This document shows positions 1 to 6,425 of a stretch of 9,958 nucleotides of DNA, in pieces. How positions within the stretch are numbered: the stretch's first letter is position 1; every line of letters starts with the position of its first letter. The translations under genes were made by a program, and so were the position numbers. The notes beneath the pieces are model-generated. The model did not search any database. It saw nothing but the letters and a program-made list of their open reading frames with translations, and was not told the origin of the DNA. Source of the stretch: Candidatus Profundicultor aquiphilus (GTDB lineage Bacteria; Atribacterota; Atribacteria; Atribacterales; Caldatribacteriaceae); assembly GCA_013314795.1 (NCBI GenBank), contig JABUEZ010000062.1, positions 1 to 9,958 of the forward strand, written 5' to 3'.

Positions 1-344
1 CTCTTTTGGAGAAAACCATAGAAAATACTATCGTTCTTCTTTACACTGGCATTGATGCCCTTTTTGGGAAAGCAGAGTACTTTCAACAGCGATTCAGTAT
101 TTCCGAAGAAGTGGCCAATTTTCTGGTGGAACAAAAAGTAAAAGGGGTAGGAATTGATGCCCCCAGTATCGATTCCTACCCCTTTGCAGCTCATCGTATT
201 TTCCTTGCTCATGAAATCCCCATTTTTGAGAGTCTTACCAACCTGAAAACTATTCTGGGGAGACGGGCCACCTTCTTTGGCGTACCCCTCAAGCTGGTGG
301 GGTGTTCTGGCTCTCCCATGCGGGCCTTTGCTCTTATGGACTAA
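1..344 (+). CDS. Cyclase family protein (kynurenine formamidase-like), C-terminal part
   Basis: The reading frame is open to the left edge, so this is the C-terminal portion (about 113 residues) of a longer gene. A TTG at 6 is probably only an internal Leu codon. The segment matches the pattern of the C-terminal half of metal-dependent cyclase/hydrolases (PF04199): a strand LLYTG, then VKGVGIDAPSID, an invariant-looking His in AAHRIFL, and FESLTNL followed by PLKLVGCSGSPMRAFAL. Family members hydrolyse amides or lactones, for example N-formylkynurenine, and their metal ligands lie mainly in an N-terminal HxGTHxDxPxH motif that would be outside the window. The substrate is therefore unknown. 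The gene ends 11 bp inside the end of the convergent TPR gene, with no terminator between. It is probably not part of the sugar operon, from which it is separated by an opposite-strand gene. Confidence 0.85.
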   Translation, partial: LLEKTIENTIVLLYTGIDALFGKAEYFQQRFSISEEVANFLVEQKVKGVGIDAPSIDSYPFAAHRIFLAHEIPIFESLTNLKTILGRRATFFGVPLKLVGCSGSPMRAFALMD

Positions 345-984
345 CCTTTGAGAGGCGTGAGCGCGCTTCCCGGAGCCAGTACTGGGCTGTGGTGTCTTTG
401 GGTTGGAATTGCAGATATTTCTCTAAAGCCCAGACCGCGTTGTGGTAATCACCCACATTATAGTTGGCAATTCCCAACCAGTAGTAGGGCTTATCGAATT
501 GTTTATTGGCTTCGATGGCCATTTTGAAGAGTTCAATGGCGTCATAATATTCTTTGCGTTCATAGGCCACCATACCCCGTTCATAGTTCTCCCAGGCTTC
601 TTTTCCGTACTCTTTCCAGTTCTGGCACTTTTTCAGGAAATACTTGGCCTGGGTATTGTCTGGTTCGAGTTCAACCACTTTTTTCCAGGCCCATATGGCT
701 TCGTCGAGCATGTTTTCCTCCTGATAGGTGCGGGCCAGCCAGAACCAGGCTTTGGTAAAATTGGGTTTTGTGGTTACCGCTTCAATAAAAAACTGGACCG
801 CCTCTCCTTTTCGCCCCACCTGGTAGAGGTTATATCCCTGGTCAAACATTACCTGGGCATATCCTTCCGCAGAGACATCAAAACTATAAGTGGACGTCTC
901 TGTGTCAATTGCCCATACCGGACTGATCGTCATACTGCAAAGAACAATGCTCAGCGTTCCCACCATCCAGAGCAGTCTTTTCAT
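334..984 (-). CDS. Exported tetratricopeptide-repeat (TPR) protein
   Basis: This is a 216-residue protein. The N-terminus is a classic signal peptide: positive MKR, a hydrophobic run to about residue 20, and an SPVWA cleavage site near residue 25, so it probably acts in the periplasm or outside the membrane. The mature part holds about four TPR units. Two lie in tandem near residues 43-76 and 77-110 (second unit: W/L/A/Y, then DEAIWAWKKVVELEPDN). A 22-residue linker follows, then two more near 133-165 and 166-199 (YYDAIELFKMAIEAN; YHNAVWALEKYLQFQPKD). TPRs are protein-binding scaffolds and no catalytic domain is visible, so the partner and function are unknown. The ATG at 984 is preceded by a strong GGGGG-containing ribosome site and an extended -10 promoter. 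Its 3' end overlaps the convergent cyclase gene by 11 bp. It is transcribed away from the sugar operon, so a shared function is not implied. Confidence 0.9.
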   Translation of the reverse strand: MKRLLWMVGTLSIVLCSMTISPVWAIDTETSTYSFDVSAEGYAQVMFDQGYNLYQVGRKGEAVQFFIEAVTTKPNFTKAWFWLARTYQEENMLDEAIWAWKKVVELEPDNTQAKYFLKKCQNWKEYGKEAWENYERGMVAYERKEYYDAIELFKMAIEANKQFDKPYYWLGIANYNVGDYHNAVWALEKYLQFQPKDTTAQYWLREARSRLSKVSP

Positions 985-1006
985 GGTTACAACCCCCTTT
1001 TCCTTT

Positions 1007-1015
1007 ATTGTAGCA
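1007..1015 (-). promoter_or_regulatory. Extended -10 promoter for the TPR gene
   Basis: On the minus strand the sequence reads TGCTACAAT, which is a TGn extension followed by a good -10 hexamer (TACAAT, 1007-1012). No convincing -35 box lies 17 bp upstream, which is tolerated with an extended -10. The predicted transcript would start near 1000 and have a very short leader containing the G-rich ribosome site just before the ATG at 984. This is a motif-based prediction only. Confidence 0.45.
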
Positions 1016-1087
1016 CAATTTTCCGGAACCCGTGTGAATGGGGTTGATCGCCTCTTATGGTGACCTGTAATTTTTTCTCCTTTTGGG

Positions 1088-1117
1088 TTTACTTCTTCAA
1101 AAAAGTTGTTCTATAAT
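1088..1117 (+). promoter_or_regulatory. Sigma-70-type promoter of the sugar operon
   Basis: A perfect -10 hexamer TATAAT is at 1112-1117. A partial -35 match, TTTACT (four of six bases of TTGACA), is at 1088-1093, giving an 18-bp spacer. Transcription would start near 1124, about 47 bases before the TTG start of the isomerase gene. It is the only clear promoter ahead of the plus-strand gene cluster, and a LacI-type operator lies immediately downstream. Confidence 0.6.
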
Positions 1118-1130
1118 AAAAACAAAGTTA

Positions 1131-1144
1131 TGCATACGTTTTCA
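1131..1144 (+). promoter_or_regulatory. Probable LacI-family operator in the operon leader
   Basis: TGCATACGTTTTCA matches the common LacI/GalR-family pattern TGnAAnCGnTTnCA at all fixed positions but one, and is symmetric at 10 of 14 positions around a central CG at 1137-1138. It lies roughly +8 to +21 from the predicted transcription start, where a bound repressor would block initiation or early elongation. The natural regulator is the LacI-family protein encoded at 8594-9628 in the same gene cluster. Motif match and position are seen; the pairing is inference. Confidence 0.55.
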
Positions 1145-1155
1145 TTACTGGAGAA

Positions 1156-1163
1156 GGGGGAGG
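1156..1163 (+). promoter_or_regulatory. Ribosome-binding site fixing a TTG start
   Basis: The purine tract GGGGAGGG sits 7 bases before the TTG at 1171. No in-frame ATG or GTG with a comparable site lies nearby, so this tract decides the unusual start codon. Confidence 0.65.
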
Positions 1164-1170
1164 GATTATC

Positions 1171-2085
1171 TTGTCCAAGGTAAAGATTTCCATCGGGAGT
1201 TGGGCTTACGCCATCGGTCCGTACGCGCAGAATCCGGTTCCTCTGGAAGAAGTGCTTTCCAAGTTGTCGGATCTTGGTTTTGATGGGATCGAACTGGGTG
1301 GATTCAAGCCACATGCGCATCCAGACCTCTATCCCACCAAAAATGACCGGAAGAAGTTGGTGGGAATGCTAGAAAAGTACAGGCTGGGTGTGAGCGCCTA
1401 TGTTCCGGATCTGTGGAGTTATCCGTTTGCCAGCGGTGATCCGAAAGTGGTGAAGGCGTACGAGGACATGTTTGACCGGTCTTTGGAGTTTTGTGTGGAT
1501 TGCGGATTCGAGAAATTGCGGGTGGACACGGTGAGTGGCACACCTTTTCCGGCCGACTGGAATTATCAGGAAACCTGGCAGCGAGTGGTGGAAATGTTCC
1601 GGAAATGCGCCGATAAGGCTAAGGATGTGGGAAAAGCAATTGTCTGGGAATTTGAGCCAGGTTTTATCTTCAATAAGCCCAGTGAAGTGAAACGCCTCCA
1701 TGAAGAGGTGGGGAGGAGTAACTTCAAAGTGCTCTTTGATACCAGCCATGCTCAGATGTGTGCGGTGGTGGGAGCCAAACAAACCGAACCCAAAGAGACC
1801 TTGAAAGGCGGAGTGCTTGAGTTTATCGAACTGCTAAAAGGAAGAATTGGGCATGTGCATCTTATCGATTCGGACAACACCCTGCACGATAACGAGACCA
1901 GCACTCATGCTCCTTTTGGCACGGGGTATGTCGATTTTGCTTCGGTGATTCCGGCTCTGGTGAAAAATGGCTTTGACGGGGAATGGTGGTGCATTGACCT
2001 CTGTTTCTGGCCTAACGCCTGGGAGATTACCGCCGACTCCATCAAGTTTTTACGGGAGCTTTTTGCCAGGTTAGGGATGGCATAA
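1171..2085 (+). CDS. Sugar phosphate isomerase/epimerase (xylose isomerase-like TIM barrel)
   Basis: This is a 304-residue protein of the AP-endonuclease-2/xylose-isomerase-like superfamily (PF01261), which includes IolE, tagatose 3-epimerase and related enzymes. Family hallmarks run in barrel order: LSDLGFDGIELGG (32-44), a Glu pair in WEFEPG (E160/E162), FDTSH with D190 and H193, HVHLID with H228/H230, and WWCID with D276 where many relatives have Glu. These are the expected divalent-metal and substrate ligands for moving a carbonyl or inverting a carbon on a sugar. The TTG start is chosen because GGGGGAGGG lies 7-8 bases upstream and the first strand (KISIGSWAYAIG) begins directly after it. 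It is the first gene of the operon, 15 bp before the dehydrogenase, so the two probably act in the same sugar or polyol pathway. The exact substrate cannot be read from sequence. Confidence 0.88.
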   Translation: MSKVKISIGSWAYAIGPYAQNPVPLEEVLSKLSDLGFDGIELGGFKPHAHPDLYPTKNDRKKLVGMLEKYRLGVSAYVPDLWSYPFASGDPKVVKAYEDMFDRSLEFCVDCGFEKLRVDTVSGTPFPADWNYQETWQRVVEMFRKCADKAKDVGKAIVWEFEPGFIFNKPSEVKRLHEEVGRSNFKVLFDTSHAQMCAVVGAKQTEPKETLKGGVLEFIELLKGRIGHVHLIDSDNTLHDNETSTHAPFGTGYVDFASVIPALVKNGFDGEWWCIDLCFWPNAWEITADSIKFLRELFARLGMA

Positions 2086-2100
2086 AAAGGAGGAATTGGC

Positions 2101-3180
2101 ATGGTTCCGGACAAAATGAAGGCCTGGGTTTTCTATGAACCGGAAGTGATGAAGTTTGAAGAGGTCCCGGTTCCCGAAGTGAAAGATGATGAAATTCTCA
2201 TTCGAGTGAGAGCCTGTGGAATTTGTGGTTCAGATGTAGCCTATTACTGGGGTGCGTCCCCCCTTGAGACTCCAGACGGTAAAGGACCGCTCATCCTGGG
2301 GCATGAGTTTTCGGGAGAAGTGGTGAAGGTGGGCAAAATCCCCGCCGAACGTAACCTCTTCCAGGTGGGAGAGCGGGTTACGGCCAACCCGGTGCAGTAC
2401 TGCAATGCCTGCGAAGTCTGTTACCGTGGCTTTGTCAACCTCTGTGAGAACAAAAAAGTTCTGGGTGTGTCCACCAATGGTGGTTTCGCCGAGTACGTGG
2501 TTTCGCACTACACCCATGTATACAAATTGCCTCCTACCGTCTCTTTCTCTGGTGGTGCTTTTGTGGAACCCCTGGCGGATGCGGTGTACGGGGTGAAAAA
2601 TCTGGAGGTTGGTCTGGGTCAGAAAGTGGTCGTTTTCGGTCCTGGACCCATAGGACTTGCCGTGGTGGCCCTGGCGAAACGAAGTGGTGCTGGCAAGGTC
2701 ATTCTCGTTGGAACGCGGGATTACCGTCTGGAAATCGGAAAACAACTGGGCGCCGATGAGGTTATCAACCCCAAAGAAAAATCTTCTCCTTACTATGTAG
2801 AAGACGTGGTAAAAAAAGTGGCCGAGTTGACCATGGGGAAGATGGCCGACCGGGCCATTGTGGTAACTGGGAGTAAAGAGGCCATGCAGCTTGCTTTAAA
2901 GGTTTCTGGTCGCCGGTCTACGGTGGTTTATTTTGGTCTCCCGGGTGCAAGTGATGTGGTGGAGGTCCCGGCCCTGGAGTCCATTCTCTGGGATAAAACC
3001 ATCCGTTTCTCGTGGCTGGCACCCTTTACCTGGGTAGAGGCGATAGAAAGTATTGCCAGCGGTCTTGTGGATGTGGAGAAACTCGTTACCCATTCATTTC
3101 CGCTAGAGAAGTTGCTTGAGGCTTTACAGGTGGCTCGGGAAAAGAGGGGGAATCCCCTCAAGGTGATGGTGACCATGTAG
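2101..3180 (+). CDS. Zinc-dependent medium-chain alcohol/polyol dehydrogenase (sorbitol/threonine dehydrogenase-like)
   Basis: This is a 359-residue medium-chain dehydrogenase of normal family length. The N-terminal GroES-like domain carries the catalytic zinc site C42 (in CGICGSD) with H68-E69 (GHEFSG) and E156 (VEPLADA). Structural zinc ligands are C101, C104, C107 and C115, in the usual spacing. The Rossmann domain starts with GPGPIG (180-185). The end of the second strand reads G204-T205-R206 rather than an acidic residue, which favours NADP(H) over NAD(H). Likely role: reversible oxidation of a secondary alcohol of a sugar or polyol in the cytoplasm. The ATG at 2101 has AAGGAGG (2087-2093) at 7 bases' distance, overlapping the isomerase stop region. 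Its place between an isomerase/epimerase and a sugar transporter supports a sugar-catabolic function, but the substrate is not identifiable. Confidence 0.9.
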   Translation: MVPDKMKAWVFYEPEVMKFEEVPVPEVKDDEILIRVRACGICGSDVAYYWGASPLETPDGKGPLILGHEFSGEVVKVGKIPAERNLFQVGERVTANPVQYCNACEVCYRGFVNLCENKKVLGVSTNGGFAEYVVSHYTHVYKLPPTVSFSGGAFVEPLADAVYGVKNLEVGLGQKVVVFGPGPIGLAVVALAKRSGAGKVILVGTRDYRLEIGKQLGADEVINPKEKSSPYYVEDVVKKVAELTMGKMADRAIVVTGSKEAMQLALKVSGRRSTVVYFGLPGASDVVEVPALESILWDKTIRFSWLAPFTWVEAIESIASGLVDVEKLVTHSFPLEKLLEALQVAREKRGNPLKVMVTM

Positions 3181-3266
3181 AGGGAGGTGAGAGAGGGGGA
3201 ATTGTCAGGTTTTGAGGTGTTCTATCCTTGGTTTTCTGGGTAAAATTTGAGAAAGGGGGGTAGTTC

Positions 3267-4589
3267 ATGAAAAAACTGATTGTGCTTCTTCTGGTTCTGG
3301 TTTTTGGATTAACGGGGGTTGCTTGTGCTGAGGACGTGGTGTTGAGCGTTTTGAGTGGTGAGTATACTCCGGGGCACTGGATCTATGAGCTGGCTCAGAA
3401 AGATTTCACCGCCAAAACCGGTATTCAGGTCAAATTTGATTTCGTGGCCTGGGCACAGTACACAGACAAAATCCTCGTTACCCTCTCGGCGCATGACTCG
3501 AGTTACGACATCATCATCGGCGACAGCCAGCTTCTCGGTGCTGCGGTCAGCGGAGGGCACTACGTGGAACTCACCGACTGGTTAAAGGAAAACATCGCCT
3601 TCGATAAGCTGGCTCCAGTTCCTCAGAAGCTCTACGGTGAGTATCCTGCAGGGAGCGGTCGATTCTACGGTGTGTCGGGAGTGCTGGATGTCCCCGCTAT
3701 TGGGTACCGCAAGGACCTTTTTGAGGATCCCAAGGAAAAGGAAGCGTTCAAGGCCAAATACGGATACGATCTTGACATTCCCAAAACCTGGGAACAGTTG
3801 CGCGACATCGCTGAGTTTTTCACCCGTCCAGAGCAGAACCTCTATGGACTGGCTTACTGGCCAGCCAAAACATTTGACGCTGTGACCATGGGATTCCAGC
3901 CGGTTATGTGGAGTTTTGGCGCTGACTACCATGCTCCCGACAGTTACGAAGTGGAAGGATATTTGAATAGCGAAGCTGGGGTCAAGGCTCTGGAATTCTA
4001 TGTTAGTCTCATGAAGTTTGCCCCTCCGGGATCGGAGAATTACTACTGGAACGAATGTACTCAGGCTATATCTCAGGGTCTGGTGGCTATGGCGTTCCAG
4101 TGGGGTTCCTGGTGTGAAGGGTTTGTGAATCCGGCCACGAACCCGCAGTACTACGACAAGATTGGATTCTTCCCCTTCCCGGGCAAAATGGCCGAGGACG
4201 GAACCATCCGCCAGTTCGCCACTCACGGTGGTCAGGGACTGAACATCGTCACCTATGGGAAGAATCGAGATGCAGCATATGAATTCATCAAATGGTGGTG
4301 CAGTGAAGAGACTCAGAAGAAGTACATGGAGATGGGTGGCGTACCTATTCTCACCGATCTTTTGAATTCTCCTGAGTTCCTGAACGCCAAGCCCTATAAC
4401 AAAGCCATGGCTGAAAGTTTCAAGTTTGTGAAGGACTTCTGGACCATTCCAGAATACGCCGCGCTCCTTGAAGTAACGCAGAAATACTGGTCGGCAGCCT
4501 GTGCAGGGATGATGAGTCCCAAAGAGGCTATGGATGCAGTGGCCAAAGAACATACACAGATTCTGAAGGACGCAGGATATCTGAAGTAG
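3267..4589 (+). CDS. ABC transporter sugar-binding protein (family 1 extracellular solute-binding)
   Basis: This is a 440-residue protein with a signal peptide: MKK, a hydrophobic stretch to about residue 17, and cleavage after ACA at residue 21 giving a mature start at EDVV. A Cys is present at position 20, but the preceding residues (Gly at -3) do not make a good lipobox, so type I cleavage is favoured. The mature protein resembles carbohydrate uptake CUT1 binding proteins: LAQKDFTAKTGIQVKF near the N-terminus, IIIGDS, LTDWL, YRKDLFED, and the C-terminal MSPKEAMDAVAKEH segment typical of the family. It is rich in Trp and Tyr, as expected for sugar stacking. An 86-bp gap with a strong GGGGGG ribosome site precedes the ATG. 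A strong hairpin follows the stop. It should deliver substrate to the two permeases downstream. A paralogue starts at 9715. Confidence 0.93.
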   Translation: MKKLIVLLLVLVFGLTGVACAEDVVLSVLSGEYTPGHWIYELAQKDFTAKTGIQVKFDFVAWAQYTDKILVTLSAHDSSYDIIIGDSQLLGAAVSGGHYVELTDWLKENIAFDKLAPVPQKLYGEYPAGSGRFYGVSGVLDVPAIGYRKDLFEDPKEKEAFKAKYGYDLDIPKTWEQLRDIAEFFTRPEQNLYGLAYWPAKTFDAVTMGFQPVMWSFGADYHAPDSYEVEGYLNSEAGVKALEFYVSLMKFAPPGSENYYWNECTQAISQGLVAMAFQWGSWCEGFVNPATNPQYYDKIGFFPFPGKMAEDGTIRQFATHGGQGLNIVTYGKNRDAAYEFIKWWCSEETQKKYMEMGGVPILTDLLNSPEFLNAKPYNKAMAESFKFVKDFWTIPEYAALLEVTQKYWSAACAGMMSPKEAMDAVAKEHTQILKDAGYLK

Positions 4590-4599
4590 AGGCTGATTG

Positions 4600-4632
4600 C
4601 TTTCCCCTCCCGGTTTTTCCGGGAGGGGAAAG
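4600..4632 (+). repeat. Perfect 14-bp inverted repeat (mRNA hairpin) between binding-protein and permease genes
   Basis: CTTTCCCCTCCCGG (4600-4613) and CCGGGAGGGGAAAG (4619-4632) are exact reverse complements separated by TTTTT. The RNA stem is GC-rich and very stable. No U-run follows, and transcription must continue into the permease gene, so it is not a simple terminator. Similar stem-loops after binding-protein genes, such as the malE-malF intergenic element of Escherichia coli, protect the upstream message from 3' exonucleases and raise binding-protein output relative to permeases. The right arm directly touches the permease ribosome site at 4632-4638. Confidence 0.85.
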
Positions 4633-4644
4633 GGAGGGTTTACC

Positions 4645-5547
4645 ATGGACGGAAAGGCAAAAGCGATGCATCAAAAGGCCCTGGGAGAGTACCGTCTGAA
4701 GCTGTATTTCATCGGGCCGACACTTTTGGTGTTAATCATCATGAATATTTTCCCTCTCATCTGGTCTCTGGGCTTGAGTTTTACCAATTATTCTTCTCTG
4801 ACGAGTAAACAGATTTCCTTTGTTGGTTTTGCCAACTACAGCCGCATTCTTCGTGATCCGTTTATCTGGAAGTATTTCCAAACTACTGCCCGGTTTGTGA
4901 TTGTTGCGGTGGGGATTGAATTCCTGCTCGGTTTTGGTCTGGCTTTATTGTTGAAGGAACAGTTCAAAGGATGGGGTTTGGTAACCACGCTCATTCTTGT
5001 TCCCATGATGCTTTCGCCTGTGGTGGTTGGTCTCTTCTGGACCTTTATCATGGATGCAAACTTTGGTGTGCTCAATTTTCTCATCAGTTTGTTCGGTCTT
5101 AAGAAAGTCCTGTGGCTGACGAATCCCCATATTGCGCTCTATTCGGTGGCTCTGGTGGATATCTGGATGTGGACTCCTTTTGTGATGCTCATTTCTTTGA
5201 CCGGGCTTCTGGCAATCCCAAAATCCCTTTATGAAGCGGCCGATATCGATATGGCTTCCTGGTGGTTCAAATTTCGGAAGATTACTCTTCCGCTGGTGTC
5301 GCCACTTCTGGTGCTGGCGGTTCTCTTCCGGGTCATCGATGCCTTTAAAATGTTTGACCTGGTTTTCATTATGACTGGTGGGGGTCCGGGAGATGTCACC
5401 GAGACGGTTTCCATGAGCCTGTATCGTTTGGCTTTTAATAAATTCAAGACCGGTGAATCCTGTGCCATGGCATATATTATTCTGATTCTCATCATCGCTT
5501 TGAGCAATCTCTTGATTCGCTGGATTAATCGGACTAAGGCCGCGTAA
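4645..5547 (+). CDS. Sugar ABC transporter permease, MalF/UgpA-type
   Basis: This is a 300-residue integral membrane protein with about six hydrophobic segments (near 20-42, 82-104, 112-137, 165-190, 218-238 and 276-293). The cytoplasmic coupling loop begins at EAA (197-199) and ends at ITLP (213-216), but the conserved glycine of EAA-x3-G is Met203. A family-typical FIMTGGGPG segment is at 241-249. The ATG at 4645 is chosen because GGGAGGG (4632-4638) lies 6 bases upstream; an earlier in-frame TTG at 4597 would put the hairpin inside the coding region and lacks a ribosome site. It should form the import channel with the next gene product. Its ribosome site abuts the hairpin that follows the binding-protein gene, which may limit or time its translation. 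Confidence 0.92.
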   Translation: MDGKAKAMHQKALGEYRLKLYFIGPTLLVLIIMNIFPLIWSLGLSFTNYSSLTSKQISFVGFANYSRILRDPFIWKYFQTTARFVIVAVGIEFLLGFGLALLLKEQFKGWGLVTTLILVPMMLSPVVVGLFWTFIMDANFGVLNFLISLFGLKKVLWLTNPHIALYSVALVDIWMWTPFVMLISLTGLLAIPKSLYEAADIDMASWWFKFRKITLPLVSPLLVLAVLFRVIDAFKMFDLVFIMTGGGPGDVTETVSMSLYRLAFNKFKTGESCAMAYIILILIIALSNLLIRWINRTKAA

Positions 5548-5552
5548 GGAGG
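5546..5552 (+). promoter_or_regulatory. Ribosome-binding site fixing a TTG start and overlapping the upstream stop
   Basis: AAGGAGG shares its first two bases with the TAA stop of the first permease and stands 8 bases before the TTG at 5561. This supports the non-ATG start and ribosome re-initiation between the two permease genes. Confidence 0.65.
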
Positions 5553-5560
5553 TAGGGACA

Positions 5561-6412
5561 TTGGCTCGGAAAATTATTAAAGGAGTCCTGATAGGATTGG
5601 CACTTTTTTTCTTCCTTTTTCCTATTTACTGGATTGTGGCCACGTCCTTCAAGCAGTGGCCGGATATCTTTGCCATACCGCCCAAATTTATCTTTACAAG
5701 TACCGCATTACATTATAAAGCACTTTTTAATCTCAACCTGGAGGAAATGGCCAAATTTGGCCAGGCCGGGAAGTCTCTTTTTCCGCCCCGTTTTATCAAC
5801 AGTATCATTATTGCTGGACTGAGCACGCTTCTTTCGGTGGTGCTTGGGACCTTTTCCGCTTATGCTTTTTCTCGCTTTAAGGTCAAGGGGGAGGGGGATC
5901 TCCTGTTCTTTATTCTTTCTACCAGGATGCTTCCCCCGATCGTGGTGGGAATCCCCTTTTTTGTGCTGTATCGGGCTTTGCACCTTATTGATACCCACGT
6001 GGGGTTGATTCTCATCTACATGACTTTCAACCTCCCTTTTGCTGTATGGCTCATGAAGGGATTTATCGATGAAATTCCCAAGGAATTTGAAGAAGCAGCC
6101 ATGGTTGATGGGTATACCAGGTGGGAGGCTTTTTTGAAGGTAATTTTGCCCCAGGCTCTTTCGGGAATTGCTGCCACGGCGGTCTTCTGTCTCATCACAG
6201 CCTGGAATGAGTTTTTCTTTGCTCTCATTCTCACTTCGGAAAGGGCTCGCACCGCTCCACCTTCCATTGCTGCGGTTCAGGGGACCTCAGGAATTAACTG
6301 GGGGCAGATTGCCGCCGGGGTAACGGTGTTTCTCGTTCCGGTGGTGGTGTTCACTTTTCTGGTCCGGAAGTACCTGGCCAGGGGGTTAACCTTTGGGGTT
6401 ATTAAACGGTAG
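5561..6412 (+). CDS. Sugar ABC transporter permease, MalG/UgpE-type
   Basis: This is a 283-residue membrane protein of the second CUT1 permease type. It has an N-terminal membrane segment (about 8-28, ending in the typical PIYWIVATSFK), then segments near 80-103, 112-138, 145-166, 203-224 and 250-269. The EAA loop at 178-197 is canonical, with EAAMVDG (G184) and VILP. The C-terminal GLTFGVIK resembles the family ending. The TTG at 5561 is the start because AAGGAGG (5546-5552, overlapping the upstream stop codon) is 8 bases away and the membrane segment follows at once; the arrangement suggests translational coupling to the first permease. It pairs with that permease to form the channel. Confidence 0.93.
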   Translation: MARKIIKGVLIGLALFFFLFPIYWIVATSFKQWPDIFAIPPKFIFTSTALHYKALFNLNLEEMAKFGQAGKSLFPPRFINSIIIAGLSTLLSVVLGTFSAYAFSRFKVKGEGDLLFFILSTRMLPPIVVGIPFFVLYRALHLIDTHVGLILIYMTFNLPFAVWLMKGFIDEIPKEFEEAAMVDGYTRWEAFLKVILPQALSGIAATAVFCLITAWNEFFFALILTSERARTAPPSIAAVQGTSGINWGQIAAGVTVFLVPVVVFTFLVRKYLARGLTFGVIKR

Positions 6413-6425
6413 CGAGGCGCTGACC

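Noticed and set aside
1021..1045. Terminator-like or operator-like structures in the divergent spacer (TTCCGGAA; AACCC/GGGTT)
   Set aside because: TTCCGGAA is only an 8-bp palindrome, expected often by chance, and the AACCC/GGGTT stem is 5 bp with a 9-base loop and no adjacent T-run.
442..1047. A 201-codon plus-strand frame opposite the TPR gene
   Set aside because: The composition (runs of Phe, Gly and Ile) is what the reverse strand of TPR codons gives; the TPR protein has a signal peptide, repeats, promoter and ribosome site.
3187..3243. Short GTG-started 18-codon leader peptide before the binding-protein gene
   Set aside because: It is in the dehydrogenase frame directly after its stop, the GGAGG overlaps the GTG rather than preceding it, and no hairpin or codon bias suggests attenuation.
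3202..3246. Internal promoter before the binding-protein gene (TTGTCA with TAAAAT)
   Set aside because: The two boxes are far outside workable spacing, and other pairings match poorly; the gene is more simply read from the upstream promoter.
3286..3329. Lipoprotein signal in the first binding protein (Cys20)
   Set aside because: The residue three before the Cys is Gly instead of Leu/Val/Ile, and ACA followed by ED forms a good type I cleavage site.
4597..4644. Longer start (TTG at 4597) for the MalF-like permease
   Set aside because: It would translate the hairpin and its own downstream ribosome site, has no Shine-Dalgarno sequence, and adds a Gly/Pro-rich stretch not seen in permeases; the ATG at 4645 is better.
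3582..4646. A 354-codon open frame on the minus strand opposite the binding-protein gene
   Set aside because: It lies almost wholly antisense to a clear family 1 binding protein, its translation shows no recognisable motif or signal, and no ribosome site or promoter supports it.
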